A stretch of DNA of 64,000 nt from Tetragonia tetragonoides (taxonomy: Eukaryota; Streptophyta; Magnoliopsida; Caryophyllales; Aizoaceae): the NCBI GenBank assembly GCA_038025085.1, contig CM076144.1:34253501-34317500 (forward strand). The letters are read 5' to 3'. Positions 27,474 through 40,600 of the stretch are shown piece after piece. Position numbers and translations under genes: made by a program. How positions within the stretch are numbered: position 1 is the first letter of the stretch; each line of letters begins with the position of its first letter. The notes below the pieces were generated by a model. It did no database searches. It was not told where the DNA came from and worked only from the letters and a program-made list of their open reading frames with translations.

Positions 27474-29156
27474 GGCTCACCCAACACCATGTGTGCTCCA
27501 ACACATTGGATGTTGAAGGATATTGTATGTATGTATGTATGTACTTGACGTTGCTTTGATGTGAGGAAATGTTCATAGTTGATGCGTGACCTCTGCAAGG
27601 GGGTTTATTTGAGTATGTGTTCAGAACATTTGCTGGAGAATTAGATTGAAAGGTACTGACGCCTCTACAGTCATATACATGTCATTTATGTTAAACCCAG
27701 GATTGAAATTGCATCTACTTTCTTTATCTCATAGCAAATATGATGCATAGAATAGTATAATAATCCTTAATTTTGTTTTGGTATATTCTTTAGTGGTGAG
27801 ACGTTCTGTTCCAGTGGTCCAGTGGATGGACAAAGCGAATACTCCCATGATTCAACGGTAAATGGACAATCTTCTGAGGGGGAATGATCTTATATTAGGC
27901 CGTATTAATTCATCATGTATTGTATTAGAAAGGCTAGCAGAAATTGCAGTATGATAAAATACATCACATAGTAAATGTGACTCCAAGATGTCTAGGTACG
28001 ACTTACGTTTAATTTGTCAACTAGACTATTATTCACCTCACAGTTACTCTATAAAATGATTGTATTGCATTGTATTACTAGCAAATAAACGGGTTTGATC
28101 AGAATTTGGGACGAAACGCAAGGTTGACGAAATCAGTTGGTACTTCCTCGAAGACTTTGTCAGGTGTTATAGGCTAGATATTTGTGTCTCTCTCTGTTTC
28201 TATGAATGCAAATGGTAATAAATTAATACTAATTTCATAAGTTTAAGCAACTAAGCATTAGCTATAAGAGTTATGGATAGTGATGGGATTATAGGTTAGA
28301 AAAAACGTGGTCAAAAGGCTTTTGGATCTAAGAAGTGGTCGATGAGCAAATCAAGCGTTTGGATGTCTTTGTCTTTCAATATTGGGCGTTAAGTAAGCGT
28401 GTCGTTCGTGACTGCTCACGCGGTCCTCTGCAGACAAAGAATATCCAATTACTAGCTACTTCCAAGCTTTAAGCAAACAATGCCTTAATTATTTCATAAG
28501 TACACTATATCCAAAAAAAAAAAAAAATAAAAATAAAAAAAAAATCCAGATGTTACACGTAGCTACTCTTATCATCAATTGTCTCTTTCTTGATTTTCTT
28601 TAAAATACTCTGTCCTTTTCTTTTAGTCTCACTTGTAATAATTGGTAATAGGCGGCTCATATTTATTAATTACACTTACTATGATCCCATTCATATTATC
28701 CTCTTTTGTCATTTTGCCCAAAGAGTTTTGTTTTATTCATAATAGTAAAAATTTAATTTTTTATTTTTTTGATCTTATATAGTACAATTATTTTGATACA
28801 ACTACTATTTAACTATCTAAGTAACAATCTAAGATTAGTTTATCAAACCTCCTCGATAAGAAAGCAAGGAATAGGTATCATTGCTTGCAAAAGGAATCAC
28901 TAAAAATAAGTAACTCTTATCTTTATTATCCTTCAATAGCAATGTAACGATGTCAAATCTTCGTCATCTGTAGAATTGTAATAAGTCTTTTGCTTGTATG
29001 AAAATGATGTGTTGATTTCTAATTTCATTAATGGGTACTTGATGAAGTATTCAAATTAACACCATCTTTAACGAAAGATTTATGTTACGTTGAGATAAAT
29101 AAAGGTTTATATCACTATTATTATGCAAATTATTATTATTTTTGTGTATTAATTAT
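27474..29156. other. Intergenic, downstream of dioxygenase copy 2
   Basis: AT-rich DNA. A short open stretch at about 27790-27887 (encoding SGPVDGQSEYSHDS..., ending TGA) looks faintly like a terminal exon but has no visible partner. An A-rich tract lies near 28514-28544. No gene or RNA was recognised. Confidence 0.4.
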
Positions 29157-29158
29157 TA

Positions 29159-29411
29159 CTACCTCCGTTTCACAACAATAACAACATATACCTAAAATGG
29201 ATGATTCATAGAAAAAACAATATTTCTTACTTTAGTAAACTTTATTGATGGAGAATACTATCATACCCGCCATTTATATGACTTTATTTCCTTTCATCTA
29301 TCTCACTCCCTCATTAATCAAAGGGTATAATAAGAATCTTTTAACTAAAAAGAAAGTACATTGGTCTATGTGCCAAAAATAAATGTTATTATTGGTGTGG
29401 AACGGAGGTAG
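29159..29411. mobile_element. Stowaway-type MITE (Tc1/mariner)
   Basis: 253 bp with inverted termini CTACCTCCGTTTCACAACAA and, at the other end, GGTGTGGAACGGAGGTAG, flanked on both sides by TA (29157-29158 and 29412-29413). The CTCCGTTY core and TA duplication are typical of plant Stowaway MITEs. No coding capacity. Confidence 0.8.
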
Positions 29412-29770
29412 TAGTTTAATAATGATGTGTTGCACAGTCTTATTCTAATACAACATTTTCAAAACATTATAGGTAAACTGTATCTTAACTTTTAGCTCCT
29501 ACATTTTTCTTTTTTCCTTAGTGCATGTGCAAATCAATATGTACTCGATCTAAAGTGATCACAAACCCACAAAAGGATTGGATTGGGTTGAGATAAGTAG
29601 TTATTATACCAATTCTCATAGGTCTTGATAGAGTAAAAGAAACTCAGGAAAAGAGAAAAAGGGTTAGGAATAGGAGGCAAGTGACAAATTGGGTTTTGGA
29701 TAAGATGGATAATATTCTTTTCTGTATTTTAAAGGTATTTGGATAAGCTTTTTTATTTAGTAGAGTAATT

Positions 29771-29784
29771 AAGATTTATTTGAA
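29771..29784. repeat. 14-bp target site duplication of the LINE (left copy)
   Basis: AAGATTTATTTGAA, repeated at 35415-35428 directly after the LINE poly(A) tail. Confidence 0.8.
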
Positions 29785-30075
29785 CTATGAAAAATATAAT
29801 TTTACAAAGGAATTTTTGTTAAAAAAAATAAAAACTTGGCTTTTTCTCTCGACTAGGGTTATAGTCGTGGAGTCGCTTCCCTTGGTTTTTCAATGACTAT
29901 AGGGCACTTTTCTTCTTGATTTTTTCGTCTGATTCCTCTCTACGGGTTAGTTTTTCCTGTGGTTTTTTTCTTTCTGCGTGAATTATATCTTGGTTCACCT
30001 TTTTTACGAGGGTTTTATTCCTGGTGGTGCTAGATTAGGGTTTAGAGGTTAGTTTTTTGGTTCCTTTTGTAATCC

Positions 30076-31254
30076 ATGGCATCTGACTTAGAGAGTAGGA
30101 TTAAAGGTTTGAAGTTGACGGAGGAAGAGGAGAAAGTGCTTGTTTGTGAAGATGATCCTGAGGACACAAAGGGTGATCAGGTGGCCTATTGTCTGGTGGG
30201 AAAGCTTTTAACGGCCAGCGCTTTTAGTATTGATGCTCTAAAGAAAACCATGAAGATTGCCTGGAAACTTTCTGGTGGTCTAATTGTGTGAGAGATTGAA
30301 GAGAACTTATTCATATTCCAATTCTTCGATAAGGCAGACAGGGCATATGTGATAAGAGAGGGACCATGGACGTTTGATGGTGCTCCGCTATTGCTGAAGG
30401 AGATAGAAGGAAGTGAACAACCTTCTGAAATTACTTTTGACTCAATTCGTTTTTGGGTGAAAGTGTATGATGTCCCACTGAACAAACGTAACAAGTCCAC
30501 AGCGATTTTCATGGCATCAAGGATTGGAAAGTTTCTAGAATATGATGATTCTGATCCTACAGGGTGGGAGAAGTTTATGAGGTTCCGGGTGGATTTGAAT
30601 TTATCAAAGGCGTTGCTTAGAGGGATGAGAATGATGGTTGGAGGGGTGAGTAAGTGGGTTGAGTTTAGATATGAGAGACTGCCAGATTTTTGTTATGCTT
30701 GTGGCATGTTTGGGCATGTGTACCGTCAATGCTTGCACTATGATGAAGCTATTCCAGAGGCTGAATTGCCATATGGTCCCTGGTTAAAAGCTTCACCAAC
30801 TCGAATGCGACAACGAGGTGATGCACGTAGTCTTGATGAAGCAAGAATGATTGCAAATCTGAAGGCAAGTCTAGCTGCTAGTAAGGTAAAACAAAAGCTT
30901 AATTTTGAGGGAATGGACTTGCAAAACAAAACTGAGTTGGGAATAGGACGAGGTTGCAGTAAAAAGGAAGGAGGGGGAGTGGTGGCAGGCATGGAGCACC
31001 AAGGGGTGAGGGTGGCTGCAAAAGTGGCTACAATTGAACATAGGGTGAAGAGAGTGAGAAATGACGGAAACCAGTTCAATGTTGCACAGGATACGTCTAA
31101 TTATATGAGCACTAATTTTGACATTCCCATGTATGATGACGAAGTTCCATTGGAGGTTGGTGAGCAGGCTATGTCGTTGGAGACGGGTGATGGAAAAAAT
31201 TCTCATGCTATAACGGCGGTGGTTGGGGAGCCCCAACACCGCCGACAACAATGA
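30076..31254 (+). pseudogene. LINE ORF1 (DUF4283 / CCHC zinc-knuckle nucleic-acid-binding protein), one internal stop
   Basis: Starts at ATG 30076 (MASDLESRIKGLKLTEEE) and stays in one frame to the TGA at 31252-31254, apart from an in-frame TGA at 30289-30291 inside the DUF4283 domain (LSGGLIV-stop-EIEENLF). Without that stop it would be 392 codons. The DUF4283 region is followed by the zinc knuckle FCYACGMFGHVYRQC (around residue 215) and a basic, low-complexity C-terminal region. In L1-like elements ORF1 binds element RNA. Confidence 0.85.
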
Positions 31255-34200
31255 ATTGTATAAGCTACAAGTGCCGGGGGCTTGGCAACCCTCGCGCAGT
31301 TGGGCGCCTTCGAAAGTTTCTAAATAAAGAGAAGCATGCTCTAATTTTTCTAATTGAGACAAAGTTGAGTGGGCAGGAGATGGAGAAGATTCGTAGGACT
31401 CTGGGGTCGTATGAGGGCATGTTTGTTGATTCGGCAATCCGCTCTGGGGGGTTGGCATTGCTTTGGGAGGAGTCGGTTAAAATTAGGTTGATCTCTTGTT
31501 CAATGCATCATATGGACTGCACAGTTGAAGGTTTATTCAGGGAGGAAGGTTGGCGTTTTACAGGATTCTATGGGTGGTCTGAAGCGTCTCTTAAGCATCT
31601 CTCCTGGGAGTTGTTACGCTCGCTAAAACATGATGATGAGTCGCCGTGGTTAGTGATGGGTGACTTTAACCAAATTTTATTTCATGATGAGAAGGAAGGA
31701 GGGCCTGCAAGGGAGCAAGGGCTTATGGATGAGTTTCGCTTTGCGCTAGATCATTGTGGATTGAAGGACATTGGCTATGAGGGCAATCAATGGACATGGA
31801 CTAATGCTAGACCTGATCCTGAAACTGTTTATGAGAGGTTAGATCGTGCCGTTGCATCTTTTGACTGGAAAGAAATGTTTCCTATGCTTACCATTTAGCA
31901 CCTTGCTAGAGATAAGTCAGACCATGTACCTATTAAACTAGTTGACTTGCGTACTGTTGGAAGAAGAAAGCATAAAAAACAATTTAGATTTGAAGACCTT
32001 TGGATAACTTCTCCTAATTGTGAAGCTGTGGTCAGAGATGCTTGGCAAAGTAGTAGGGACCTAGTGAATGCTCCTGAGGTGCTTACAAAGATTAAAAAAT
32101 GTGCAGGAGCTCTCATGAAGTGGGGTAAGGCAGAATTTGGACATATTCAAAATAAAATAGTGGAAGTTAGAAGGAGAATGATGTTCCTAGATAATTCGAT
32201 TGCCACAGCCAACGTTGTTGAAGAAAGAAGGAGACTCTGTAGGCAGTTAGACGAGCTTTTGGTGCAGGAGGAAATTTTGTGGCGACAACGATCGAGAAAT
32301 TTGTTTATTAAGGAGGGTGATAAAAACACTAAATTCTTCCATATGAGAGCCACGTTGCGAAAGAAGAAAAATAGAATAGGCTCAAGTAAAAGGGAGGACG
32401 GGGTGTTGGTGGAAGGTGAAGAGGAGATTGCTAAAGTCGCCATGGATTACTTTAGGAATCTTTTTACTACCTCTAACCCCCATTCTTTTGATTTAGCACT
32501 TGCAGGAATTCAATCCAGAGTAACGGAGGCGATGAACCGAGAGCTCATAAAACCTTTTGATCCTGGGAGGTATACACTGCCCTTAAACAAATGCACCCGA
32601 GTAAGGCTCCGGGACCGGATGGTATGAATGCTAATTCTTTTCAAAAATTTTGGCATATTGTTGGTCCTGAGGTTTCTAATCTTGTAATTTCTATCTTGAA
32701 TGGTACTTGTGAGTGTTCCTGTGTGAATGGTACCAATGTTGTCTTAATCCTTAAAGTGAACAAACCCTCCTCTATGACCGACTTTAGGCCTATTAGCTTG
32801 TGTAATGTCATTTATAAACTTGTTTCTAAAGTCCTAGCTAATAGGTTGAAATCGGTCTTGTCTGTGATTATTTCCCCGTCTCAGAGTGCATTTGCTCCTG
32901 ATCGCTTAATTACTGATAACACCTTGGTTGCTTTTGAAAGTTTTCACTATATGGGTAGTATTTATTCGAGTACAAAGGAGTTATGGCGGTTAAGCTGGAT
33001 ATGAGCAAGGCTTATGATAGAGTGGAGTGGTCTTTTTTAGAGCAAGTCATGTTAAAAATGGGTTTCTGTGAGGAATTGGTGGAAATGGTAATGAGGTGTG
33101 TACGACCTGTTTCCATGGCCATTTTGGTTAATGGTGTGCCAACTAATAATTTTTTACCTCAGAGAGGACTCCGTCAAGGAGAGCCTATATCCCCGTATCT
33201 GTTTATTATTTGTGCAGAGGCTTTTTCTAGTTTGCTTGACTTGGAGGTACAAAGGAAAAATATGCAGGGGTTAAAGGTATGCAGGGGTGCACCAGAAGTT
33301 TCTCATCTTTTATTTGCCGATGATAGTGTGATTTTTTGTAGAGCGGATGATCGGGATGTTGGAGCTATAAAACGCGTGTTGCAAGTTTATGAGCATGCAT
33401 CTGGTCAGAAAATCAATTATAATAAATCTGAGGTAATATTTAGTTCGAATGTGCAGGATGAGACGAGAGATAGAATTGCTACATCTCTAGGTGTTCTGGT
33501 GGTTGAAGGGCTTCCAAAATATCTTGGGATGCCTATGAGTGTTGGGCGCTCTAAGAACCAAGGTTTTGCTCCGCTTAAGGAACGAGTGTGGAAAAAGCTA
33601 CAAGGATGAAAACAACAAGTTTTATCGTTTGCAGGTAGAGAAATACTAATAAAGGCAGCTGCCCAAGCTATTCCTACCTATTGGATGAGCTTGTTTAGAC
33701 TTCCGAAGAGCTTGTGTGGTGATATGCAGAGCATGATGTCAAGGTTCTGGTGGGGGAGCCGAGATGGGGAGCGTAAATTCCATTAGGTGGCGTGGAAGAG
33801 AGTCTGTGTGCCCAAGCTGGAGGGAGGACTTGGTTTTAGGCATATTGAACTTTTTAATGAGGCAATGCTAGCAAAGCAAGGATGGCGCCTATTAACGAAC
33901 CCTGAGTCCTTAGCTGCGAGAGTATTAAAAGCTCGTTATTTTCCCAAGTGTGACTTTCTGCAAGCTGAGTTAGGTCATCGGCCTAGCTACATGTGGAGAA
34001 GTATTTTGAGTGCGAGATGGATATTAGAGAAGGGGTGTAGATGGCTAGTGGGTGATGGGAAAAGTATTAATGTTTGGCAAAGTCCTTGGATGTCAAGACC
34101 ACCTTCCTTCAAGATGATATCTCCTGTGATACATAGCAAAGAAGATTGTAAGGCTGCTGACTTAATTGATACTGAGGCAGGGCGTTGGTGTGTTGATAAA

Positions 34201-35310
34201 GTTCGGGAGTTGTTTTTACCCTTTGAAGCAGAGGAAATTTTGGGTATACCACTTTGTTCAAGCTTACCTGCAGACAAGATTTTATGGCATTTTTCCAAAG
34301 ACGGTCACTATTCTGTACGTACAGGATATCACTATGCTAGGTGGCTTAAAGGTGCTGAGGAGGGAGGCTCTTCGTCAACACCAACGCGGGAGCCGTGGCG
34401 TTCAATTTGGAGTCTGAATATTCCTTCAAAGGTTAGAAGTTTTGCTTGGCGCTTATGTAATGGAGCATTACCGTCGAAGGGAAATATCCAAAGGAGAATT
34501 AATGATATTGACCCGTCATGTTTTCGTTGTGGGTGTGCTGTGGAGTTGGACTTACATGCTATATGTTATGTTCCCTTGGTTACAGAGGCTTGGGAGCTTG
34601 CTCGACTAGAAGATGTTGTGGAGATAGTAGACAATAGATGTGCAATTGATTGGCTAGATGGTTGCCGTGATAAAGTAGGAAGGAGGAGATTGGAAGTTGT
34701 TGTTATGTTGGCTTGGGTCATGTGGAATGATAGAGATTCAGCAATGCTAGGAGAGACAAAGAGAGATGTACAGTTGTTGGTGAGTAGTACTTTGAGCTAC
34801 CTGACAGCATATCAAGAAGCAAGGGCCACTGAACAAGGTGGGCTGAATACTGAAGCTGTACAGCAGAACCATGATGGTCATCACTGGAAGCCTCCTCGGC
34901 TTGGTGTACTGAAAATTAATACGGATGCAGGACCCTTGCGAGGTGGGGGTACTGGCTCAGGTGTAGTGGTGAGGGATGCGGGTGGGAATTTAGTGAGATC
35001 CGCAACAAAGCAGGTGATAGACTGTTGGGAGACAAAGGTAGCAGAGGCACAAGCTGTGAGGTCCGGGTTACAAATGGCGTTGCAATGTGGCTCGAGTATC
35101 ATTATAGTTGAAAGTAATTGCTTGGAGTTAATCTCAAGTTTGAAGAGGAAAGACCTGCCAATTTCGTTTTTTGGTTTTGTTTTGAGTGACATTTATGAGT
35201 TAATGACTTTGTTTACTAGTGTATCTTGGAATTTTGTTAAACGAGAGGGGAACAAGGCCGCTCATTTCATGGCACACTTGAACCCGGTCTCATTCCCGTT
35301 TAGAATTTAG
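31251..35310 (+). pseudogene. LINE ORF2 (endonuclease / reverse transcriptase / RNase H), degenerate
   Basis: The ATG at 31251 overlaps the ORF1 stop. The AP endonuclease domain (KCRGLGNP, FLIETKLS, MGDFNQIL, YERLDRAV) is followed by a coiled helical linker. The reverse transcriptase has PSKAPGPDGM, FRPISLCNV, KAYDRVEW and the catalytic LLFADDSVIF. A zf-RVT-like region (CFRCGCAVELDLHAIC) and a C-terminal RNase H domain (KINTDAG...ETKVAEAQAVRSGLQ) follow. Lesions: in-frame TAG at 31896-31898; a frameshift near 32575-32590; a frameshift near 32970-32990; TGA at 33607-33609; TAG at 33784-33786. Five disruptions point to an insertion older than the gag-only LTR element in this window. Confidence 0.9.
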
Positions 35311-35414
35311 GTAGAAGGAGGACCCGTTGGTGTTCTTGATGTAATTGCTAGTGATTATTGTAACTCTTTTGTTAGTTGAATAAAATTTCCCATATTCTTA
35401 TAAAAAAAAAAAAA

Positions 35415-35428
35415 AAGATTTATTTGAA
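35415..35428. repeat. 14-bp target site duplication of the LINE (right copy)
   Basis: AAGATTTATTTGAA, matching 29771-29784. Part of the A-run before it could belong to either the tail or the duplication. Confidence 0.8.
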
Positions 35429-36793
35429 GAAGGTAAGTAGAGTTTTTAAGCCATTTGATTTTGCGGTGAGAATATGCTACCTCTCACGTGGATACCTCTG
35501 GCGAGACACCTCATGACCTCACCGACCAAGATCTTTTGGTTTTGTTGCCTGATGATACTACCGTTGCTCCCATAAAATCCATCTATCCTCCACCGTCCAC
35601 GTGTTCCTCTTCATCTTCTTTTGACTCGGCCGGGTGATAATCGAACCGGGCCTTCAAGTTTTCATGCGAAAAAACCAACCCATGTACTTAAGTTATTGGA
35701 CCAGCAAAAAGAAATGTATTATTGGCCACCGCAACAAGTCTTGAGTCTTGTATGAAACTGTCTCAAAGTGAATTTACTACTTTATATAAGTATGATATTG
35801 GTTTTATATGAGAGGGGTCTCACCTTAAGACCGTCTCATATGATATTTTGTGTCTTTTTTTTTTTCTCAAAATTGCAAAGAAGTATCTTTTATAAGGGTA
35901 ACAAGATTCAATCTCAAGTTATTTTTCGGAGATCGAAAACGAGTAGGGGATGTATTCCCATACTATGCATCCCAAACTCTCAAGAAAAATTAACTACATC
36001 ATACCTTTGTGGACGGAACTTGCGAATTAGAAAGAAAAATATAGGTTGTAGATTGAAATGGAGCAGGGCAAAATGAAATATCGAATGGGAAGAACAAAGA
36101 AAAGTACATGACCTTAGTGTAACGCAAAAACTTACATGGATCACCTTATACATGTAGCAAATAAAGTAATATTGTATATGTGAACCAAAAAGTGATACTG
36201 TGAGCAAAAAATTAGTAATCAAAGTATTAAAATGGGAAGAATAACTCATTACATACTCAACTACACGGTAATTTCTATGGCTCAACCGCCAGAGAGCAGA
36301 TCTTCTGCTGTTGTAAAATTAATAGCAGAGTGTTGTTTTTCAAACTTACATCCTTAGATAAGAATGGATGGGTTTTAAATCCTTAAATAGAAGGGGTGAG
36401 TTTTTCAAATTAAAAAACTTAAAAGGAGAGAGATAGAAAGAGAAAGAAACAACAGAGGAAAAGAGCACTAGAGAATCCATACACCAACCGCCATCATGTC
36501 GTAACTTAGTTTTATCATATTTGATACGTTTCGAAGGTCAAAATGAAAAATAGAAGTTGTATTGCTACCACCGATAGTGGTTGACAATTTGGATCAATCA
36601 ATTAGTTCTGACTTGGGTAGTTTATTGAGGATTGTGAAGTTAGTGGTTGTTCAGGTGATGGATGCGTTAGAGTTTATACCGTCATATCTTGTTGTGACTT
36701 GGTAATTTAGCAGGATTGTAAAAGACGCAATTGAACAATGAAATCGAGAACAACTCTTGATATAGGTATTTTTCTTTCACATTGTTACTATTA
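35429..36793. other. Intergenic, between LINE and MITE
   Basis: AT-rich. It contains AGACCGTCTCATATGA-like words around 35830-35845, reminiscent of small inverted-repeat elements, but I could not fix two ends. No gene was seen. Confidence 0.35.
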
Positions 36794-37048
36794 CTTTCTC
36801 CGTCCCGTGATTACGTTGTCAATTACTTTTTGGAGGTCAAATTTTACAAACTTTGACCGTTAATATATGGGAAAATATAAAGATTGACAATGTAAAAAAT
36901 CTATTGTTAGATTCGTTTTTGATAGTACTTTTAAAAAATCATATTTTTATAATTTTTATATTCATAGATTTATAGTTATTTATGGTCAAAGTTGTGTCTT
37001 AGAGACCGCGATAAAGTAATTGACAACGTAATCATGGGACGGAGGGAG
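36794..37048. mobile_element. Stowaway-type MITE
   Basis: 255 bp. The left end CTTTCTCCGTCCCGTGATTA mirrors the right end TAATCATGGGACGGAGGGAG, with TA at 36792-36793 and 37049-37050. The inner GTTGTCAATTAC is also matched by GTAATTGACAAC, so the termini pair over more than 30 bases. Confidence 0.85.
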
Positions 37049-37667
37049 TATTTTATTTGAGTCATTGTACTCAGAACATATAATGACCAATTTTTTTTAT
37101 TACCTTTTTTTTATAAAAAAAATAAACAAAAAATAGTAATAGCTATTATAAAAAAAAAAAAAAAAAAACTAAAGATCACTGATAAGACGGATGTCACAAA
37201 AACTTCTATAAAACGGTCTTTTCGTAACTTTTGATAAGACGGATGTCACTTTTTAATAAAACAAGGATCACTGACTCACTGTTCACCATAAATGACACAT
37301 ACATTTCTTAATAGTGAGACTTACTGTTATATGATATAATAATAAAAAGTATTTTCTAAAAAAAAACATTATTTTTACCAATGAGACAATTTTATATGAG
37401 TAAATAACCATAGGGTATTAGCGTGGGGCCTAATTATCCGAACCACACCATATTAGGACCCCTTCTTTTATCCATATTCTCTTTAACCTAAGCCCCCCTT
37501 TGGATTACGTTCCTTTTTATCAGCAGCACTACTAGACTTTCTCTCTCTCTAGAGTCTCACCCCACCACCATAACCATTCTCTCTCCTCCCTAATCCAACC
37601 CAAGTACCAACTTGATCACCCACCATAAGCACAACCATTTTCTCTCACTTTCTCTCTCCTCACCGCC
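37049..37667 (+). promoter_or_regulatory. Upstream region and 5' UTR of the MYB gene
   Basis: AT-rich with poly-A and poly-T runs, including a duplicated GATAAGACGGATGTCAC word at about 37180 and 37233. From about 37540 it becomes pyrimidine-rich (CTCTCTCTCTAGAGTCTCACC, TTTCTCTCACTTTCTCTCTCC), typical of a plant 5' UTR, up to the ATG at 37668. The transcription start cannot be fixed from sequence alone. Confidence 0.5.
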
Positions 37668-40600
37668 ATGACTAGGCGGTGTTCCCATTGCAGCCACAAT
37701 GGGCACAACTCTCGAACCTGTCCAAACCGTGGGGTCAAGCTTTTTGGGGTCCGATTAACCGATGGTGGTATCCGTAAAAGTGCTAGTATGGGCAATTTAA
37801 GCCATTATTCTGGTTCAAGTTCTCACCAACAACTTGGTGGGTCCACCACACCTGGGTCTCCTGGTGGTGGTGATCATACACCTGATCATGTGGGTCCCAC
37901 TGCTGGTGATGGTTATGGGTCTGAGGATTTTGTCCCTGGCTCTTCTTCTAGCCGTGAACGTAAAAAAGGTTTGATCTTTTTTACCCATTTGATTGGATTT
38001 GTCTAAAATATTGGAATTTGTCAATTGGGTTTTCGTTTTTGTGTGGTTTTGTGTGATGGGTTTTTGAGGCAATGGGTATTTTTAGGATTTGAGTTTGGTC
38101 TTCTGTTTTTGATTTTGGGTGTGAACTTTGCATTTGGGGTTTGGGTTAGAGTAGTATAAAAGCAAAATTTAATTGATGGAATTTGAAATTTCAATTGGGT
38201 ATTGATTTGACTGTGATTTGCGTGATGGTATTGTTTGATTCATTCTGGGTTTTGTTATTGTGGAATTGGGTATTTTTGGAATTTGTGGGTGGCCTTTTTG
38301 TTCGTGGTGGTTGGGTGTGAAATGGGTTTTGGCCTAAAGCGGTGAAGCACAATTTAGTTGATGGAAAGGTAGAAGATTTGTGTGGCTATAAATCCTTTTT
38401 GCTTCTTTTTTGCTACTTATAGGTATGTGTTATCCATGTAATAATTTTGGCTGATCCATCCTTCGTAGTACTATATAGGTAAGATAAGGTACTTTAATGT
38501 ATGATTAGTGAGTTAGAGTCCCAAAATAATTTTGACACTCTTTACCAGAAAAGGAAAAAAAGTTGGTTCAAACATTTAAGTCCTGGAAGTGGTGGGTATC
38601 TCTTAAAGATGTGTGCTATATCAAGTATGGCCATCATCTTGGTGTGGTGTGGAGGATTGTTATTAGTGCATGGCTGCACAAATTATGATTTGGCCCTGGA
38701 TATTTTTAATCAGGCATGCCCTGCTCATGACCGTGAATGCATGATTAGGTAGGATGCTTAGGAATGACTTCTGGTGAATTATATAGCTCTTTCTTTTGCT
38801 TTTTGTATCACCATATCCGAACTGGGCCAACTTTTCTGGTGTGGTGTGGAGGATTGTTACAAGTGCCTGGCTGCACAAATTATGATAGGTCCTGGAATTT
38901 TTAAATCAGGCATGCCCAGCTCATGACCATGAAGGCATGATTAGGATGCTTAGGAATGTCTTCTGGTGAATGGTATAGTTCTTTCTGTTGCTTTTTGTAT
39001 CACCATATCTGAACTGGGCCTTGATGGGGAATTTGGCACAGAGGAAGAGAATGAAGGAACCGATATGTTGGTTTGTTAGCATCTTACTGGTTTTGACTTA
39101 CTTGACAGTTAGGAGCTCTTATTATTGTATAGAAATGAGACAATTTGGTGAATGAATGTTGAAACATCAGTTTGCTGTGGAAGACTTGGAAAATGGTTAT
39201 TAGTGTGATGCTGGTAGATGCCAGTTGAATCTGCTTTTGTCTATTTAGATGACTGATCTCAAGATAAGGTAAAAGAAGAACTATTCTGTCATCTATTAGG
39301 CATATACATGACTTCCAGGATCCAACCATTCCCAATATATTGTGTAATCTAAAACTTACACTGGCATTACGGCATTACCTGGCAGTGTGAATTGTAAGTA
39401 CTTACAAAGTAACTTATAAATATTTATCATGGTTTCCCCCACAACAAATGCAAAACTCAGTGTCAGGACATATTTGTAACTCTCTGTTACTTCCTCCGTT
39501 TCATGAAGATGTTTACATTTGTTTTTTCACGGTCTCCAATGCACCACTTTGACCGTACATAATTGTAATTACACGCATATATAAATTATAAATAAGTTTT
39601 CAAAAGTATTCTTTAAAATGAATCTAACAATAGCATTTTTACATTATAAATCTTTGTATTTTTTCACCAATTCATGGTCAAAGTTTGTGAACGAACTTTG
39701 ATCTTGAAAAATGAAGTGTAAACATCTTGGTGAAACGGAGGGAGTATATTGTTTATTTTAGGCTCTAGTAATTTTCATTGCCTCAGTGGTGACTGACGTT
39801 AACAAGTTGTTTGGATGCCTTTCCATTCTGTGTAACACGGGTTTATTGCTATTATTTCTTATGGGAATATGCCATAATTTTTGTTTCTGTCACTTACCTT
39901 CCCTAACGAAAGCAGAAGCTGCTTGCTAATGATTGAGAATGCCGTGCCCGTAGTGATGTTAGTGCCTGCCCTGCTGCTTACTTTTTCCCCTCACTTCCCC
40001 TGACCAATTTGACTTTAGGAACTGAGAAATCCGTGCTTCCCGGTGGAGGTACTTATCATATATGTCCTTGTGAACTAGTTGCTGAGTGATGTGAAGTTTA
40101 TGTTCGGTTTGGTTTATAAAGAGTTATCTTCCTAACACAAATACTTTTATATAATCAACTGGCTTTAGCACAGAATGTGTGAGCAGTTTTTTTTTTTTTC
40201 TTTTTTGTTTTGTATGCTTGAATGTTCTGTGTCAATTTACTTTCACTCCTTTTTTGATACTCCATCCATTTGGATTTCAGGGTTCGATAAATTGGTTCTT
40301 AACTTTTTAGATAAGATGGGTATCCAAACATTTTAGATAACATGGGTTTTTAACTTTTTATATATGCCCTTGGGCCTTGATTGGGTTGAAAACCTCATGT
40401 CCTTTCAACTACGAAATGAATTGTAATTATATATTGGATAAGTGATTCAGTCATCCAAGTTCATGCTACGATGTACAAAATTACAATGGCATCTTTTTAC
40501 TTGCTACAGGTGTTCCATGGACTGAGGAGGAACACCGAATGTTTCTGCTTGGGCTGCAAAAACTTGGGAAGGGTGATTGGCGGGGAATATCCCGTAATTA

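Larger units (their letters stand above)
29785..35414 (+). mobile_element. L1-type LINE retrotransposon (non-LTR), near full length but defective
   Basis: A 5.6-kb element with a ~290-bp 5' region, ORF1, ORF2, a short 3' UTR with AATAAAATTT, a poly(A) tail at about 35402-35414, and 14-bp target duplications. There are no LTRs. ORF1 ends and ORF2 begins in an overlapping ATGA (31251-31254). ORF2 order is endonuclease, reverse transcriptase, zinc-finger-like region, RNase H, the arrangement of plant L1 elements with an added RNase H. Both ORFs carry inactivating changes. Confidence 0.9.

Noticed and set aside
35745..35845. AGACCGTCTCATATGA words, considered as a small MITE
   Set aside because: Only one convincing terminus was found; the other side is too degenerate to define an element.
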